Positions 26,289 to 34,154 of a DNA stretch of 64,000 nt are shown here, piece after piece. Numbering within the stretch: position 1 is the first letter of the stretch; every line of letters starts with the position of its first letter. Source of the DNA: Saprospiraceae bacterium UBA2329 (GTDB lineage Bacteria > Bacteroidota > Bacteroidia > Chitinophagales > Saprospiraceae); NCBI GenBank assembly GCA_002344975.1, contig DDUV01000094.1, positions 17,396-81,395 of the forward strand. Reading direction: 5' to 3'. The position numbers and the translations under genes are program-made. Below the pieces are notes generated by a model, which worked only from the letters and a program-made list of their open reading frames with translations, did not search any database and had not been told where the DNA came from.

Positions 26289-27137
26289 ATGTTTACCACA
26301 CTCATCTCCGCACAACAACTCGCCGAGCGCATAGCCGATCCCGAACTGCGCATCATAGATTGCCGCTTTTCGCTCGCCGACCCCGAAGCCGGTCGCAGCG
26401 CCTACTCGCAGGGGCATATTCCGGGCGCCGTGTATGCGCACTTGGACGAAGACCTTTGCGCCCCCATCATTCCGGGCCAAACCGGTCGTCATCCCTTGCC
26501 CGATAAGGATTTTATGATACAAAAATTCACCGATTGGGGCATTGACGACAGCGTTCAGGTAGTGGCCTACGACGACAAAACCAGCATGGTTGCCTCTCGG
26601 CTTTGGTGGATGCTCCGCTATTTGGGGCATACCCGCGTAGCTGTTTTGGACGGCGGTTTCGCTGCTTGGACGGCCCTGCCAGATGCGCCCGTTTCGTTGG
26701 ATGTTCCGAATGTTGAGTCTCGCGCTTTCAGGCCCGGCACACAAGTAGGGCAGGTTTTCAGCGCCGATGATGTGGAGCGCATTCGGCAAGACGCGGCCTT
26801 TATACTGGTAGATTCTCGTGAAGGCTTTAGGTATCGGGGCGAGTCGGAGCCGATTGACCCGGTGGCGGGCCATATTCCCGGTGCGGTGAATGCTTTTTTT
26901 ATGGAAAATTTGGATGAGGGCGGGCGCTTTTTGCCGGCTGAACAATTGCGCGGGCGATTCCTGCCGATGCTGGACGGGCTGCCCGCCCAACAGTCTGTAT
27001 TTTATTGTGGATCAGGCGTTTCGGCATGTCATAACCTGTTGGCCATCGCTCATGCCGGCTTGGGCGATGCGGGTTTGTATGCCGGTTCCTGGAGCGAATG
27101 GATTACGGATGGGGCGCGGCCTGTGGGGAGGGTGTAG
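26289..27137 (+). CDS. Thiosulfate/3-mercaptopyruvate sulfurtransferase
   Basis: 282 residues made of two rhodanese domains. The N-terminal inactive domain (1-135) begins with LRIIDCRFSLADPEAGRSAY and the C-terminal one (150-282) carries the catalytic Cys240 in YCGSGVSACHN. The CGSGVSA loop is closest to mercaptopyruvate sulfurtransferases (CGSGVTA), whereas true rhodaneses have CRKGV. It transfers sulfur to cyanide or thiols in the cytoplasm; no signal peptide. Single gene, flanked by repeat-rich spacers. Confidence 0.9.
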   Translation: MFTTLISAQQLAERIADPELRIIDCRFSLADPEAGRSAYSQGHIPGAVYAHLDEDLCAPIIPGQTGRHPLPDKDFMIQKFTDWGIDDSVQVVAYDDKTSMVASRLWWMLRYLGHTRVAVLDGGFAAWTALPDAPVSLDVPNVESRAFRPGTQVGQVFSADDVERIRQDAAFILVDSREGFRYRGESEPIDPVAGHIPGAVNAFFMENLDEGGRFLPAEQLRGRFLPMLDGLPAQQSVFYCGSGVSACHNLLAIAHAGLGDAGLYAGSWSEWITDGARPVGRV

Positions 27138-27360
27138 TTTCGGGTTCAAGGTTTCGCGTTCCGGGTTCCATCGCGCTTAGTACTGCCCACCGCCGACTGG
27201 TTTCGCGTTTCGGGTTCAAGGTTTCGGGTTTCATCTGCCGAAGCCTTAGCGAAGGGGGGGGGCGGGTTCAAAGTTTCGGGTTCAAGGTTTCGCGTTCCCT
27301 CGCGATTCGCACCGCACACCGCCTACTGCCTACCGACATACCGCATACCGCATACCGATC
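27138..27360. repeat. Intergenic phrase-like direct repeats
   Basis: The 268-base spacer before the PBP gene is filled with imperfect repeats of CGGGTTCAAGGTTTCG and GTTTCGCGTTCC (27139-27300), followed by ACCGCATACCGCATACCG units (27311-27358). It contains a GGGGGGG run and no gene. Similar phrases recur near 30700, 12840, 49020 and 51460. Confidence 0.7.
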
Positions 27361-27368
27361 CACTTTTT

Positions 27369-27376
27369 TATCTTTG
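27369..27376 (+). promoter_or_regulatory. Promoter -7 box of the PBP1A gene
   Basis: TATCTTTG, 29 bases before the ATG at 27406. No obvious TTG upstream at the expected distance. Confidence 0.5.
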
Positions 27377-27405
27377 CCGTTCATTTTTCAGACTCTGGTA
27401 AGCGA

Positions 27406-29916
27406 ATGAGTTATTTCAATGAATTTTTGCAGACATGGCGGGGCTTCTTCAATCAATGGAAAAGCCGCATCGTTGCCAAATGGGCCGATTTCAAAACCCG
27501 TTATCCGCGCTGGGCTTTGGCCGTCAAAGCAGGGGCCGGGCTGGGTGTATTTGGCTTCGCTACGCTCATGGCCATTGTTTTTATGGTATATATGGAATGG
27601 CTGGGGCCTTTGCCGACTTATGGCGAACTGAAGGGCATTCGGAACAACACCGCCTCCGAGGTTTTTTCGGAAGACAAGGTGCTGTTGGGCAAGTATTACA
27701 AAGAAAACCGCGTCAACGCGTCCATTTCTGAAATTTCTCCACACATCGTGGAGGCGCTCATTGCCACCGAAGACTCCCGCTTTTTCCGCCACAGCGGCAT
27801 TGACTTGCGCGCTTGGGTGCGGGTGTTGGTGCGCACCGTATTACTGTTCGACGAATCGGGCGGCGGTGGAAGCACGCTCAGTCAGCAATTGGCCAAGAAC
27901 CTTTTTCCGCGACGCAAGTATCGCCTGCTTGGTACGGTTATTAATAAAGTGCGCGAAATGTTCATTGCCCGGCGATTGGAACGCACCTACACCAAAGAAG
28001 AACTGCTGAATTTGTACCTCAATACCGTGCCTTTCAGCGAAAACACCTTTGGAGTAAAAGTGGCGGCGCAGCGCTTTTTTGCCACTACGCCCCAGAAAAT
28101 CAAGATCGAAGAAGCAGCCACCCTCATCGGCACCCTGAAAGGCAACACCATTTACAGCCCGGTGCGCCACCCAGAACGCTGCCTCCAACGTCGCAATACC
28201 GTTCTCAATCAGATGACCAAATACGGCTATTTGGAACAGTCCGTTTGTGACTCGCTCAAAACCCTGCCGCTGGAACTGAAATATTTTAAAGAAGGCGCCG
28301 ATCAGGGATTGGCCACCTACTTTCGGGAGCATCTGCGATTGGAATTGGAGCAAATTCTGAAAGACCACAAAAAAAAGGATGGAACGCCCTACAACCTCTA
28401 TACCGACGGGCTGAAAATTTACACCACCATCAACTCCCGGATGCAAGAACACGCCGAAACCGCTATGCGCGACCACCTGTCTCGCCTGCAAACGGAGTTC
28501 CTCAAATCCTGGGGTAAAAAAGGCCCCTGGAACGACCCCAAGCTCCTGCAACGAGCCATGAAACAATCGGATCGCTATAAAGCGCTCAAAGCAGAAGGCG
28601 TATCGGACAAAGAAATTGAGAAGATTTTCAATACGCCCGCCAAAATGAATGTCTTCGATTGGGAAGACAAAGAAGAACTCCGGGAGATCACGCCGATGGA
28701 TTCCATCAAACTGCATCTTGCTCTTCTTCAGGCTGGCTTCTTAGCTATGGAACCCCAAACCGGCATCATCCGTGCCTGGGTGGGCGGCATAGACTTTGAA
28801 TTTTTCAAATACGATCACACCAAATCGCGGCGGCAGGTGGGCAGTACGTTCAAGCCCATCGTGTATGCCTCTGCGCTGATGAACGGCATGTTGCCCTGCG
28901 AATACACCGAAAATATGCTGACCATGTACGAAGCGTACGACAACTGGGAGCCTCAAAATTCGGATGAAAAATACGGCGGAGCTTATTCTATGGAGGGCGC
29001 TTTGGCCAATTCCGTCAACACCGTGGCCGTAGAGGTGCTCATGCGCGCGGGCGTCAACAACGTGCGAATGCTGGCCCAGGACATGGGCGTCAGCAGCGAT
29101 GTTCCGCGCGTGCCGTCCATCGCATTGGGCACTGCCGAAGCCTCTCTGCGCGAAATGCTCACTGTATATGCTACTTTAGCGAACAATGGCCGCCGCCCGC
29201 TGATTCACTATCTGGACCGCATCGAAACCGCCGACGGCAAAGTGTTGGAGAAGTTCGGAAGACCCGATCCCGGCGCGTTCCGGCAAGTGGTGCCCGCTGA
29301 ATACGCCGGCATGGTGACGCGCATGTTGCAAACCGCCGTCAACGAAGGCACGGGCAGCCGCCTGCGCTCGGAATTCGGCCTCACCGGCGATATTGCAGGC
29401 AAAACCGGCACTACTCAAGACAATACCGACGGCTGGTTCATCGGCTACACACCGCGTTTGGTGGCCGGAGCCTGGGTGGGCGCCGAGCTGCCGCAGGTGC
29501 GTTTCAGATATACCTCGCAAGGGCAGGGCGCTCGCTCTGCGCTGCCGATATGGGGCCGGTTTATGCGCAAAGTGGTCAACGACGGCAACCTGCAAAGATG
29601 GAGAGGCGGCGCCTTTACCCCACTGCCAGATACCATTGCCGCCATGATGGACTGCCCCTTGTACTTGGATGAAATGCCCGTGGACGGCTACATGGTACGC
29701 GACAGCGCCACACTCGGCATCCTGCTGGAAGAAATGATGGAAGGAGAAGGGCCGGCCATGAAAATCAGGTCTCGCCGCGATGGAGAGACGGAAGAGGAAT
29801 ATCAGGCATATTTGCAAAAACAACTCGAAAAGCAGCGCCGCAGAGAAGAAAAACAGGAATCCAGAAAAGACCACTGGAGCGAGACTTTGTTTGGGAAGAA
29901 AAAGGAGAATCAATGA
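27406..29916 (+). CDS. Penicillin-binding protein 1A, bifunctional peptidoglycan synthase
   Basis: 836 residues. A cytoplasmic tail and one transmembrane helix (about 43-63) precede a GT51 glycosyltransferase domain with Glu122 in EDSRFFRHSGID and GGSTLSQQLAKN. The transpeptidase domain has Ser480 in STFK, SVN near residue 540 and the KTG motif at Lys666 (GKTGTTQ). It polymerises lipid II and crosslinks the strands on the outer face of the inner membrane. The C-terminal 60 residues are highly charged, with Arg/Glu repeats. UppS, which makes the lipid carrier, is encoded in the same window. Confidence 0.96.
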   Translation: MSYFNEFLQTWRGFFNQWKSRIVAKWADFKTRYPRWALAVKAGAGLGVFGFATLMAIVFMVYMEWLGPLPTYGELKGIRNNTASEVFSEDKVLLGKYYKENRVNASISEISPHIVEALIATEDSRFFRHSGIDLRAWVRVLVRTVLLFDESGGGGSTLSQQLAKNLFPRRKYRLLGTVINKVREMFIARRLERTYTKEELLNLYLNTVPFSENTFGVKVAAQRFFATTPQKIKIEEAATLIGTLKGNTIYSPVRHPERCLQRRNTVLNQMTKYGYLEQSVCDSLKTLPLELKYFKEGADQGLATYFREHLRLELEQILKDHKKKDGTPYNLYTDGLKIYTTINSRMQEHAETAMRDHLSRLQTEFLKSWGKKGPWNDPKLLQRAMKQSDRYKALKAEGVSDKEIEKIFNTPAKMNVFDWEDKEELREITPMDSIKLHLALLQAGFLAMEPQTGIIRAWVGGIDFEFFKYDHTKSRRQVGSTFKPIVYASALMNGMLPCEYTENMLTMYEAYDNWEPQNSDEKYGGAYSMEGALANSVNTVAVEVLMRAGVNNVRMLAQDMGVSSDVPRVPSIALGTAEASLREMLTVYATLANNGRRPLIHYLDRIETADGKVLEKFGRPDPGAFRQVVPAEYAGMVTRMLQTAVNEGTGSRLRSEFGLTGDIAGKTGTTQDNTDGWFIGYTPRLVAGAWVGAELPQVRFRYTSQGQGARSALPIWGRFMRKVVNDGNLQRWRGGAFTPLPDTIAAMMDCPLYLDEMPVDGYMVRDSATLGILLEEMMEGEGPAMKIRSRRDGETEEEYQAYLQKQLEKQRRREEKQESRKDHWSETLFGKKKENQ

Positions 29917-29963
29917 AGGGACGGAGCAAGTCCGTTTGATGAGGTATCCCCGGTGCTTTAGTG

Positions 29964-30077
29964 CAGTGTAAATTAAATTTCCGTGTTTAGTAAAGGAGTG
30001 ATTGCGGGCTGTGGCTTGGTGCGGTCACTCCGTCACCACCCCGGAAAAAGAAAACACTCGTAAATCACAATGCACTG
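29964..30077. repeat. MITE-like inverted repeat, copy 2 (diverged)
   Basis: Left end CAGTGTAAATTAAATTT (29964-29980) matches the end of the copy at 26140-26251. The right end (about 30061-30077) is an imperfect complement ending in TGCACTG. The inner stem around GGAGTGA...TCACTCC is degraded. No gene inside. The stretch 30078-30170 has nothing identifiable. Confidence 0.6.
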
Positions 30078-30170
30078 AATGTGATTTTTTTAAAAGTAAG
30101 CCCTATTTCTGATATTAAATACAAGTAATTGATTGTCAGTGTTTTGGAATTTAAAACATGTTGTGCTATT

Positions 30171-30210
30171 CGATTACAAACGGCTACAAACGGCTACAAA
30201 CGACATTAAA
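30171..30210 (+). repeat. Four 10-bp direct repeats upstream of ssb
   Basis: Four contiguous 10-base units CGATTACAAA, CGGCTACAAA, CGGCTACAAA, CGACATTAAA. A 10-bp period puts each copy on the same helix face, as for a multimeric regulator. The block is 118-157 bases before the first ssb and about 35 bases before a weak -7 box (CAACTTTG, 30245-30252). Confidence 0.6.
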
Positions 30211-30327
30211 CGTTTATTATACGACTATCGGAAACCCCGCCCCACAACTTTGCAGCGTCGTTCGGTTCAACCAATTCCCGGCGGCAGAAAGCAACCTTTT
30301 TCTTCAACTTTTCAAAAACATTAAGTC

Positions 30328-30657
30328 ATGAACAACTTGCGTAACCGCGTACAACTCATCGGCAACCTTGGCCGCGACGTGGAAATTAAATCCTTGGACA
30401 ACGGCCGCTCTATGGCCCGTGCCAGCATCGCCACCCGCGAAGTATATCGCAACGATGAGGGCGAAAAAAACATTGACGTGCAATGGCACAACCTCGTAGC
30501 CTGGGGCAAAATGGCCGAAATGATGCACGTACTCTGCAAAAAAGGCAAAGAAGTAGCTGTGCAGGGCAAGCTCACCCACCGCATGTACGAAGACAAAGAC
30601 GGCGTGACCCGCTACACTTCCGAAATCGTCGTCAGCGAATTTATGCTCATCAATTAA
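30328..30657 (+). CDS. ssb: Single-stranded DNA-binding protein, tailless
   Basis: 109 residues forming only the OB fold: NRVQLIGNLGRDVEIK, a WHNLVAWGKMAEM segment and KKGKEVAVQGKL. It ends right after the last strand (SEFMLIN), so the acidic tail with the DDIPF-like tip that recruits partner proteins in ordinary Ssb is missing. It would bind single-stranded DNA but not the usual partners. A second copy of similar length follows 112 bases later on the same strand. Confidence 0.93.
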   Translation: MNNLRNRVQLIGNLGRDVEIKSLDNGRSMARASIATREVYRNDEGEKNIDVQWHNLVAWGKMAEMMHVLCKKGKEVAVQGKLTHRMYEDKDGVTRYTSEIVVSEFMLIN

Positions 30658-30769
30658 TCACAGCTTGCAGTAGCTGCATGCTGTTCGATACGATCTCCGT
30701 ATGAAACCGCCTGCTGCCTACCGCACACCGCCTACTTTTTTCCTTCACTCCATTAAAATCTTTTCAATC

Positions 30770-31099
30770 ATGTCCACCATTAGAAACAGTGTAACGCTCA
30801 TCGGCCACTTGGGCCGCGACCCCGAAATCCGCAACTTTGAAAGCGGCAAATCGAAGGCTTCTTTTTCCTTGGCCACCAACGAAACCTACCGCACGGCAAA
30901 AGGCGAATCGGTAACCACCACGCAATGGCACAACTGCATTGCTTGGGGCAAAACCGCCGAACGCCTGCAGGAAAACCTCAAAAAAGGCAAAGAGGTGTTG
31001 GTCAAAGGCAAGCTCACCTACAACAGCTACGAAGACAAAAACGGGGTAAAGCGCATCAACCCGGAAGTAGTGATAGAGGAGTACTTCGTGATGAATTGA
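30770..31099 (+). CDS. ssb: Second single-stranded DNA-binding protein, tailless
   Basis: Also 109 residues and OB fold only: NSVTLIGHLGRDPEIR, WHNCIAWGKTAERL, KKGKEVLVKGKL, ending VIEEYFVMN without an acidic tail. It is a clear paralogue of the gene before it. The ATG at 30770 is used because the open frame from 30701 adds a Pro-rich stretch that the family lacks. A Ssb of the usual type presumably exists elsewhere in the genome (inference). Confidence 0.93.
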   Translation: MSTIRNSVTLIGHLGRDPEIRNFESGKSKASFSLATNETYRTAKGESVTTTQWHNCIAWGKTAERLQENLKKGKEVLVKGKLTYNSYEDKNGVKRINPEVVIEEYFVMN

Positions 31100-31184
31100 C
31101 GTTGCAGCGGGGCAGGCTGCTCTTAGCGAGTGGCTTGCCCCGCTATATACACATTCATGATATCACATATCAACCCGCGCCTCT

Positions 31185-32228
31185 ATGTCTTCTAAAAAGC
31201 CCAAAGCTCCCGACACAGGAAACGTTTATGACCGCATTTTCAAGCAGGTAATGGAAGATTTGGCCCTTACTATTTTGGGGCGATTTCACAACCTGCGCAT
31301 CACACATTTGCAGCGGCTGCCTGAAAAAATGCACACCACCACCCAGCGAGAAGCTGATTTTCTCTGTGAAGTGGTGGATGAAAACAGTAACAAATTTTTG
31401 CTTCACATAGAGTTTCAGAGTGCCCTCGACCGGAACATGCTCGCTCGAATGCAGGAATATCATGGAATTCTGGCTCGTAAGTATAAACTGCCCATTCGCC
31501 ATTTTGTGTTCTATTTTGGCGATGAACCGGGGCCAATGCCCTCACAATTAGAACCAGAAATGGTTTTCACCGGCTTCGAGTTGTTGGATTTCAAAACCAT
31601 TGACTACAGGGAGTTGTTGAATTCAGACACAGGCAAAGAAGTGATTTTGGCTATTTTGGCAGACTTCAAAAACACTCCCGCCGATGCCATTATCCGGCTC
31701 ATTATCAGCAAACTTCGACAGGTAAGCCACAGCGAGCAGGAATTAAAAAGTAGTCTCAACCAGTTGACAATATTATCCAGACTCCGTAAATTGGAGGCCG
31801 AAACCATACAAACCGCATCTGCTATGCCGATTACCATAGACATCAAACAGGATTACCTTTACAACAAGGGTTTGGAAGAAGGTAAACTCGAAGGCAAACT
31901 CGAAGGTAAACTCGAAGGCGAGGCTAAAGGCAAACTCGAAGCCAAGATGGTCGCCATTATAGAAACGGACATGGAACTACTTTGCCGTATGGCTAAGGAA
32001 AACATCTCTTATGACCTTATGCGCCGCCTCAGCGATGTGCCGGAGCCGTTTCTGGCAGCTTTCCGTACTGCCTGGTCTGCCGACAAGGCGGATGTACTTC
32101 TGGCTTTGGTTGCGCAGGCACATGAATTTTCCAGCATCGCCAATATCCATCAGCATATAAGGGACGCGTTAATCGGTTTCGGTATTCCGAAAGAAGAAGC
32201 TATGACGTATCTGGAAGGCGTGGTGTAA
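31185..32228 (+). CDS. Rpn/PD-(D/E)XK nuclease transposase-family protein
   Basis: 347 residues of the PD-(D/E)XK nuclease superfamily related to Rpn recombination-promoting nucleases and 'transposase (putative) YhgA-like' proteins. It starts with VYDRIFKQVMED, and the catalytic core is READFLCEV followed by FLLHIEFQS, giving the Asp...Glu-x-Gln pattern. The middle (about 232-252) is an in-frame array of LEGK units. The C-terminus is helical and ends IGFGIPKEEAMTYLEG. Related proteins move or multiply in genomes in ways not fully understood. It follows the two ssb genes on the same strand by 85 bases. Confidence 0.82.
   Translation: MSSKKPKAPDTGNVYDRIFKQVMEDLALTILGRFHNLRITHLQRLPEKMHTTTQREADFLCEVVDENSNKFLLHIEFQSALDRNMLARMQEYHGILARKYKLPIRHFVFYFGDEPGPMPSQLEPEMVFTGFELLDFKTIDYRELLNSDTGKEVILAILADFKNTPADAIIRLIISKLRQVSHSEQELKSSLNQLTILSRLRKLEAETIQTASAMPITIDIKQDYLYNKGLEEGKLEGKLEGKLEGEAKGKLEAKMVAIIETDMELLCRMAKENISYDLMRRLSDVPEPFLAAFRTAWSADKADVLLALVAQAHEFSSIANIHQHIRDALIGFGIPKEEAMTYLEGVV
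31881..31940 (+). repeat. 12-bp in-frame tandem repeat
   Basis: Five 12-base units of the type GGTAAACTCGAA encode the Gly-Lys-Leu-Glu repeat of the Rpn-like protein. The fourth unit has diverged. The in-frame unit length means that slippage would change the copy number without breaking the frame. Confidence 0.85.
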
Positions 32229-32355
32229 TTTAAAAAATTCATTCCCCTTTCATTATGAGTATGTTCTCTGTGTGCCAATTTCGTTAACGTTTAGAAGCTA
32301 AAAAACCAAAGCAGGTGCTGTGCCGTTCTGTTGGCACACAAATTTGGTCCCGTCT

Positions 32356-33987
32356 ATGCAAATCTTCACGCGATTTTTATTGAGCCTCCTGATTTGGAGT
32401 GCCATTGGCCTTGCCCATTCCGCCGCTTCCGATGTAAGGAATGACGCCATTCCCGGCGAAATCATCGTTCGCTTTCAGCCCTCTGCCGAGGTGGAAGACG
32501 TACTCGAAGACCTCGGCGCCCGATTCGGCACGCCCTTGGTCGTCAAACAAACACTCAGCAAGCGCCTCCGCATAGAACTGCTGGGCTTCGATCCTGCCCG
32601 CCTGCCCGCCGCTGCGCTTTTTGAAGCCTTGAAGCGCCGCCCGGAGGTACATTCTCTGCAATGGAATTACCCCATCGAGTTCAGAGAAACGCCCAATGAC
32701 CCGCTCTTCGACAGGCAGTGGGACCTGGCTCGCATCGGGCTGCCCACCGTGTGGCAGGAAACGACCGGCGGACTAAGCGCGCGCGGCGACACCATCGTCA
32801 TCGCCATTTTGGACAGCGGCTTCGATGTGAACCACGAAGACCTGCTGGAAAACATTTGGTACAACCGCTTTGAAATTCCCGGCGACGGTATAGACAACGA
32901 CAACAACGGCTACATTGACGATGTGCAGGGTTGGAATTTTGCAGCCAATTCGGCTACGCATACCCGTGGTGCTCACGGTACTTCGGTAGCCGGTATCTGT
33001 GGGGCGAGAGGCAACAACGGCATCGGCGTCACTGGTGTCAATATGGAGGTACGGCTCATGTTGTTCACCATGCTTTCTGTGGGCAATGCCATCGCCGCGT
33101 ATGATTACGTCGTAGAACAACGCAGCCGGTACAACGCGACCAACGGAGCGCAAGGCTCTTTCGTGGTGGTCACCAATGCTTCCTGGGGGCAGTCCCGCGT
33201 TTTTTGCACGCAGCAACCCGTTTGGGCAGCCATGCTGGATGAACTGGGTGAGACAGGCATCCTCACTGCCGCCGCCGTTTCCAATGAAAACTTTGATGTG
33301 GAGATATTGGGAGACATGCCGGCTACCTGTCCCACCGACTTTCTAATCAGTGTGTTGAATACCAATCAGGAAGATCGCAAACACCAAGGCTCTGCATTTG
33401 GCAGCACTTCGGTTGATCTGGGCGCGCCGGGGCATGGCACATTTACCGTATTATTGCAAAACGAATACGGCGAGTTCGGAGGCACCTCCGCAGCTACTCC
33501 GCATGTCAGCGGCGCCATTGCCCTGCTGTACAGCCTGCCCTGTTTAGACTTAGCCACATCGGCCATCAGCCGCCCCGCCGAAACCGCGCTGTATATGCGC
33601 AGCGTCATTCTCAACGGCGTGGACCCGCTCTCCGACCTGACCAACAAAACCGTCACCGGCGGCCGCCTCAATGTGCGCAATTCTATGGAAATCATTCGGG
33701 CCGACTGCTCCACGCAGCCCGGTCCGCTGGCCTTGCTCAAAATGGTTCCCAACCCGGTGAGCGAGCAATTGATCATTACTTACGAAGCGCCCGATTATGA
33801 ACCTGCGTACCAAATTCGTATTTTTGACGCTTTAGGGCGTTTGGTGCTGAGCAGAGATGTGCGACCGCCGAGGTTTGGAGAGAAAACCCAACAAATTGAC
33901 GTGCATAGTTGGCCCGCCGGAGTATATTTTATCACCCTCGCGCATGGCGAACAACTCCTTACACAGCGATTTGTGGTGGCTCACTAA
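32356..33987 (+). CDS. Secreted subtilisin-like S8 protease with type IX sorting domain
   Basis: 543 residues from the ATG at 32356, which begins the signal peptide MQIFTRFLLSLLIWSAIGLA. An inhibitor-I9/fervidolysin-like propeptide follows (GEIIVRFQPSAEVEDVLEDL). The catalytic triad is Asp153 (ILDSGFD), His207 (AHGTSVAG) and Ser378 (GGTSAATPH). Residues about 455-543, from KMVPNPVSEQLIITYE to the end, are a type A sorting domain. It is therefore a likely T9SS cargo protease acting at or outside the cell surface. An upstream ATG at 32320 is possible but would spoil the signal. Confidence 0.93.
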   Translation: MQIFTRFLLSLLIWSAIGLAHSAASDVRNDAIPGEIIVRFQPSAEVEDVLEDLGARFGTPLVVKQTLSKRLRIELLGFDPARLPAAALFEALKRRPEVHSLQWNYPIEFRETPNDPLFDRQWDLARIGLPTVWQETTGGLSARGDTIVIAILDSGFDVNHEDLLENIWYNRFEIPGDGIDNDNNGYIDDVQGWNFAANSATHTRGAHGTSVAGICGARGNNGIGVTGVNMEVRLMLFTMLSVGNAIAAYDYVVEQRSRYNATNGAQGSFVVVTNASWGQSRVFCTQQPVWAAMLDELGETGILTAAAVSNENFDVEILGDMPATCPTDFLISVLNTNQEDRKHQGSAFGSTSVDLGAPGHGTFTVLLQNEYGEFGGTSAATPHVSGAIALLYSLPCLDLATSAISRPAETALYMRSVILNGVDPLSDLTNKTVTGGRLNVRNSMEIIRADCSTQPGPLALLKMVPNPVSEQLIITYEAPDYEPAYQIRIFDALGRLVLSRDVRPPRFGEKTQQIDVHSWPAGVYFITLAHGEQLLTQRFVVAH

Positions 33988-34105
33988 GGGGCGATAAAAA
34001 AATAAAATGGTCATTTTCGCCAAAGGATTAGATAAGCAAATGTTTCATTTTAAGTGTCTTATCTAATTATTTGGCCTAAAGAAAATGAACATTTATTTTT
34101 GCCCC
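33988..34105. repeat. 118-bp palindromic element carrying a promoter
   Basis: The whole spacer after the protease stop codon forms a long imperfect hairpin. GGGGCGATAAAAAAATAAAA at the left end pairs with ATTTATTTTTGCCCC at the right end; TCATTTTC and GAAAATGA, CCAAA and TTTGG, and AGATAAG and CTTATCT pair further in. It begins on the base after the stop codon and its right arm contains the promoter box of the next gene. It fits a terminator made from a MITE-like insertion. Confidence 0.8.
34094..34101 (+). promoter_or_regulatory. Promoter -7 box for the PD40/SPOR gene
   Basis: TATTTTTG fits TAnnTTTG and lies 53 bases before the ATG at 34155, within the right arm of the palindrome at 33988-34105. 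Confidence 0.45.
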
Positions 34106-34154
34106 ACTACTAATGCCGTGCCTGGCGCCCGATTCACCAACGACTTCCTTGCTT

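Noticed and set aside
30171..30210. CRISPR array or replication iterons
   Set aside because: Units are only 10 bp without spacers, and no Cas or Rep gene is near.
31185..32228. Insertion sequence
   Set aside because: The protein is of a transposase-related nuclease family, but no terminal inverted repeats or target duplications were seen around it.
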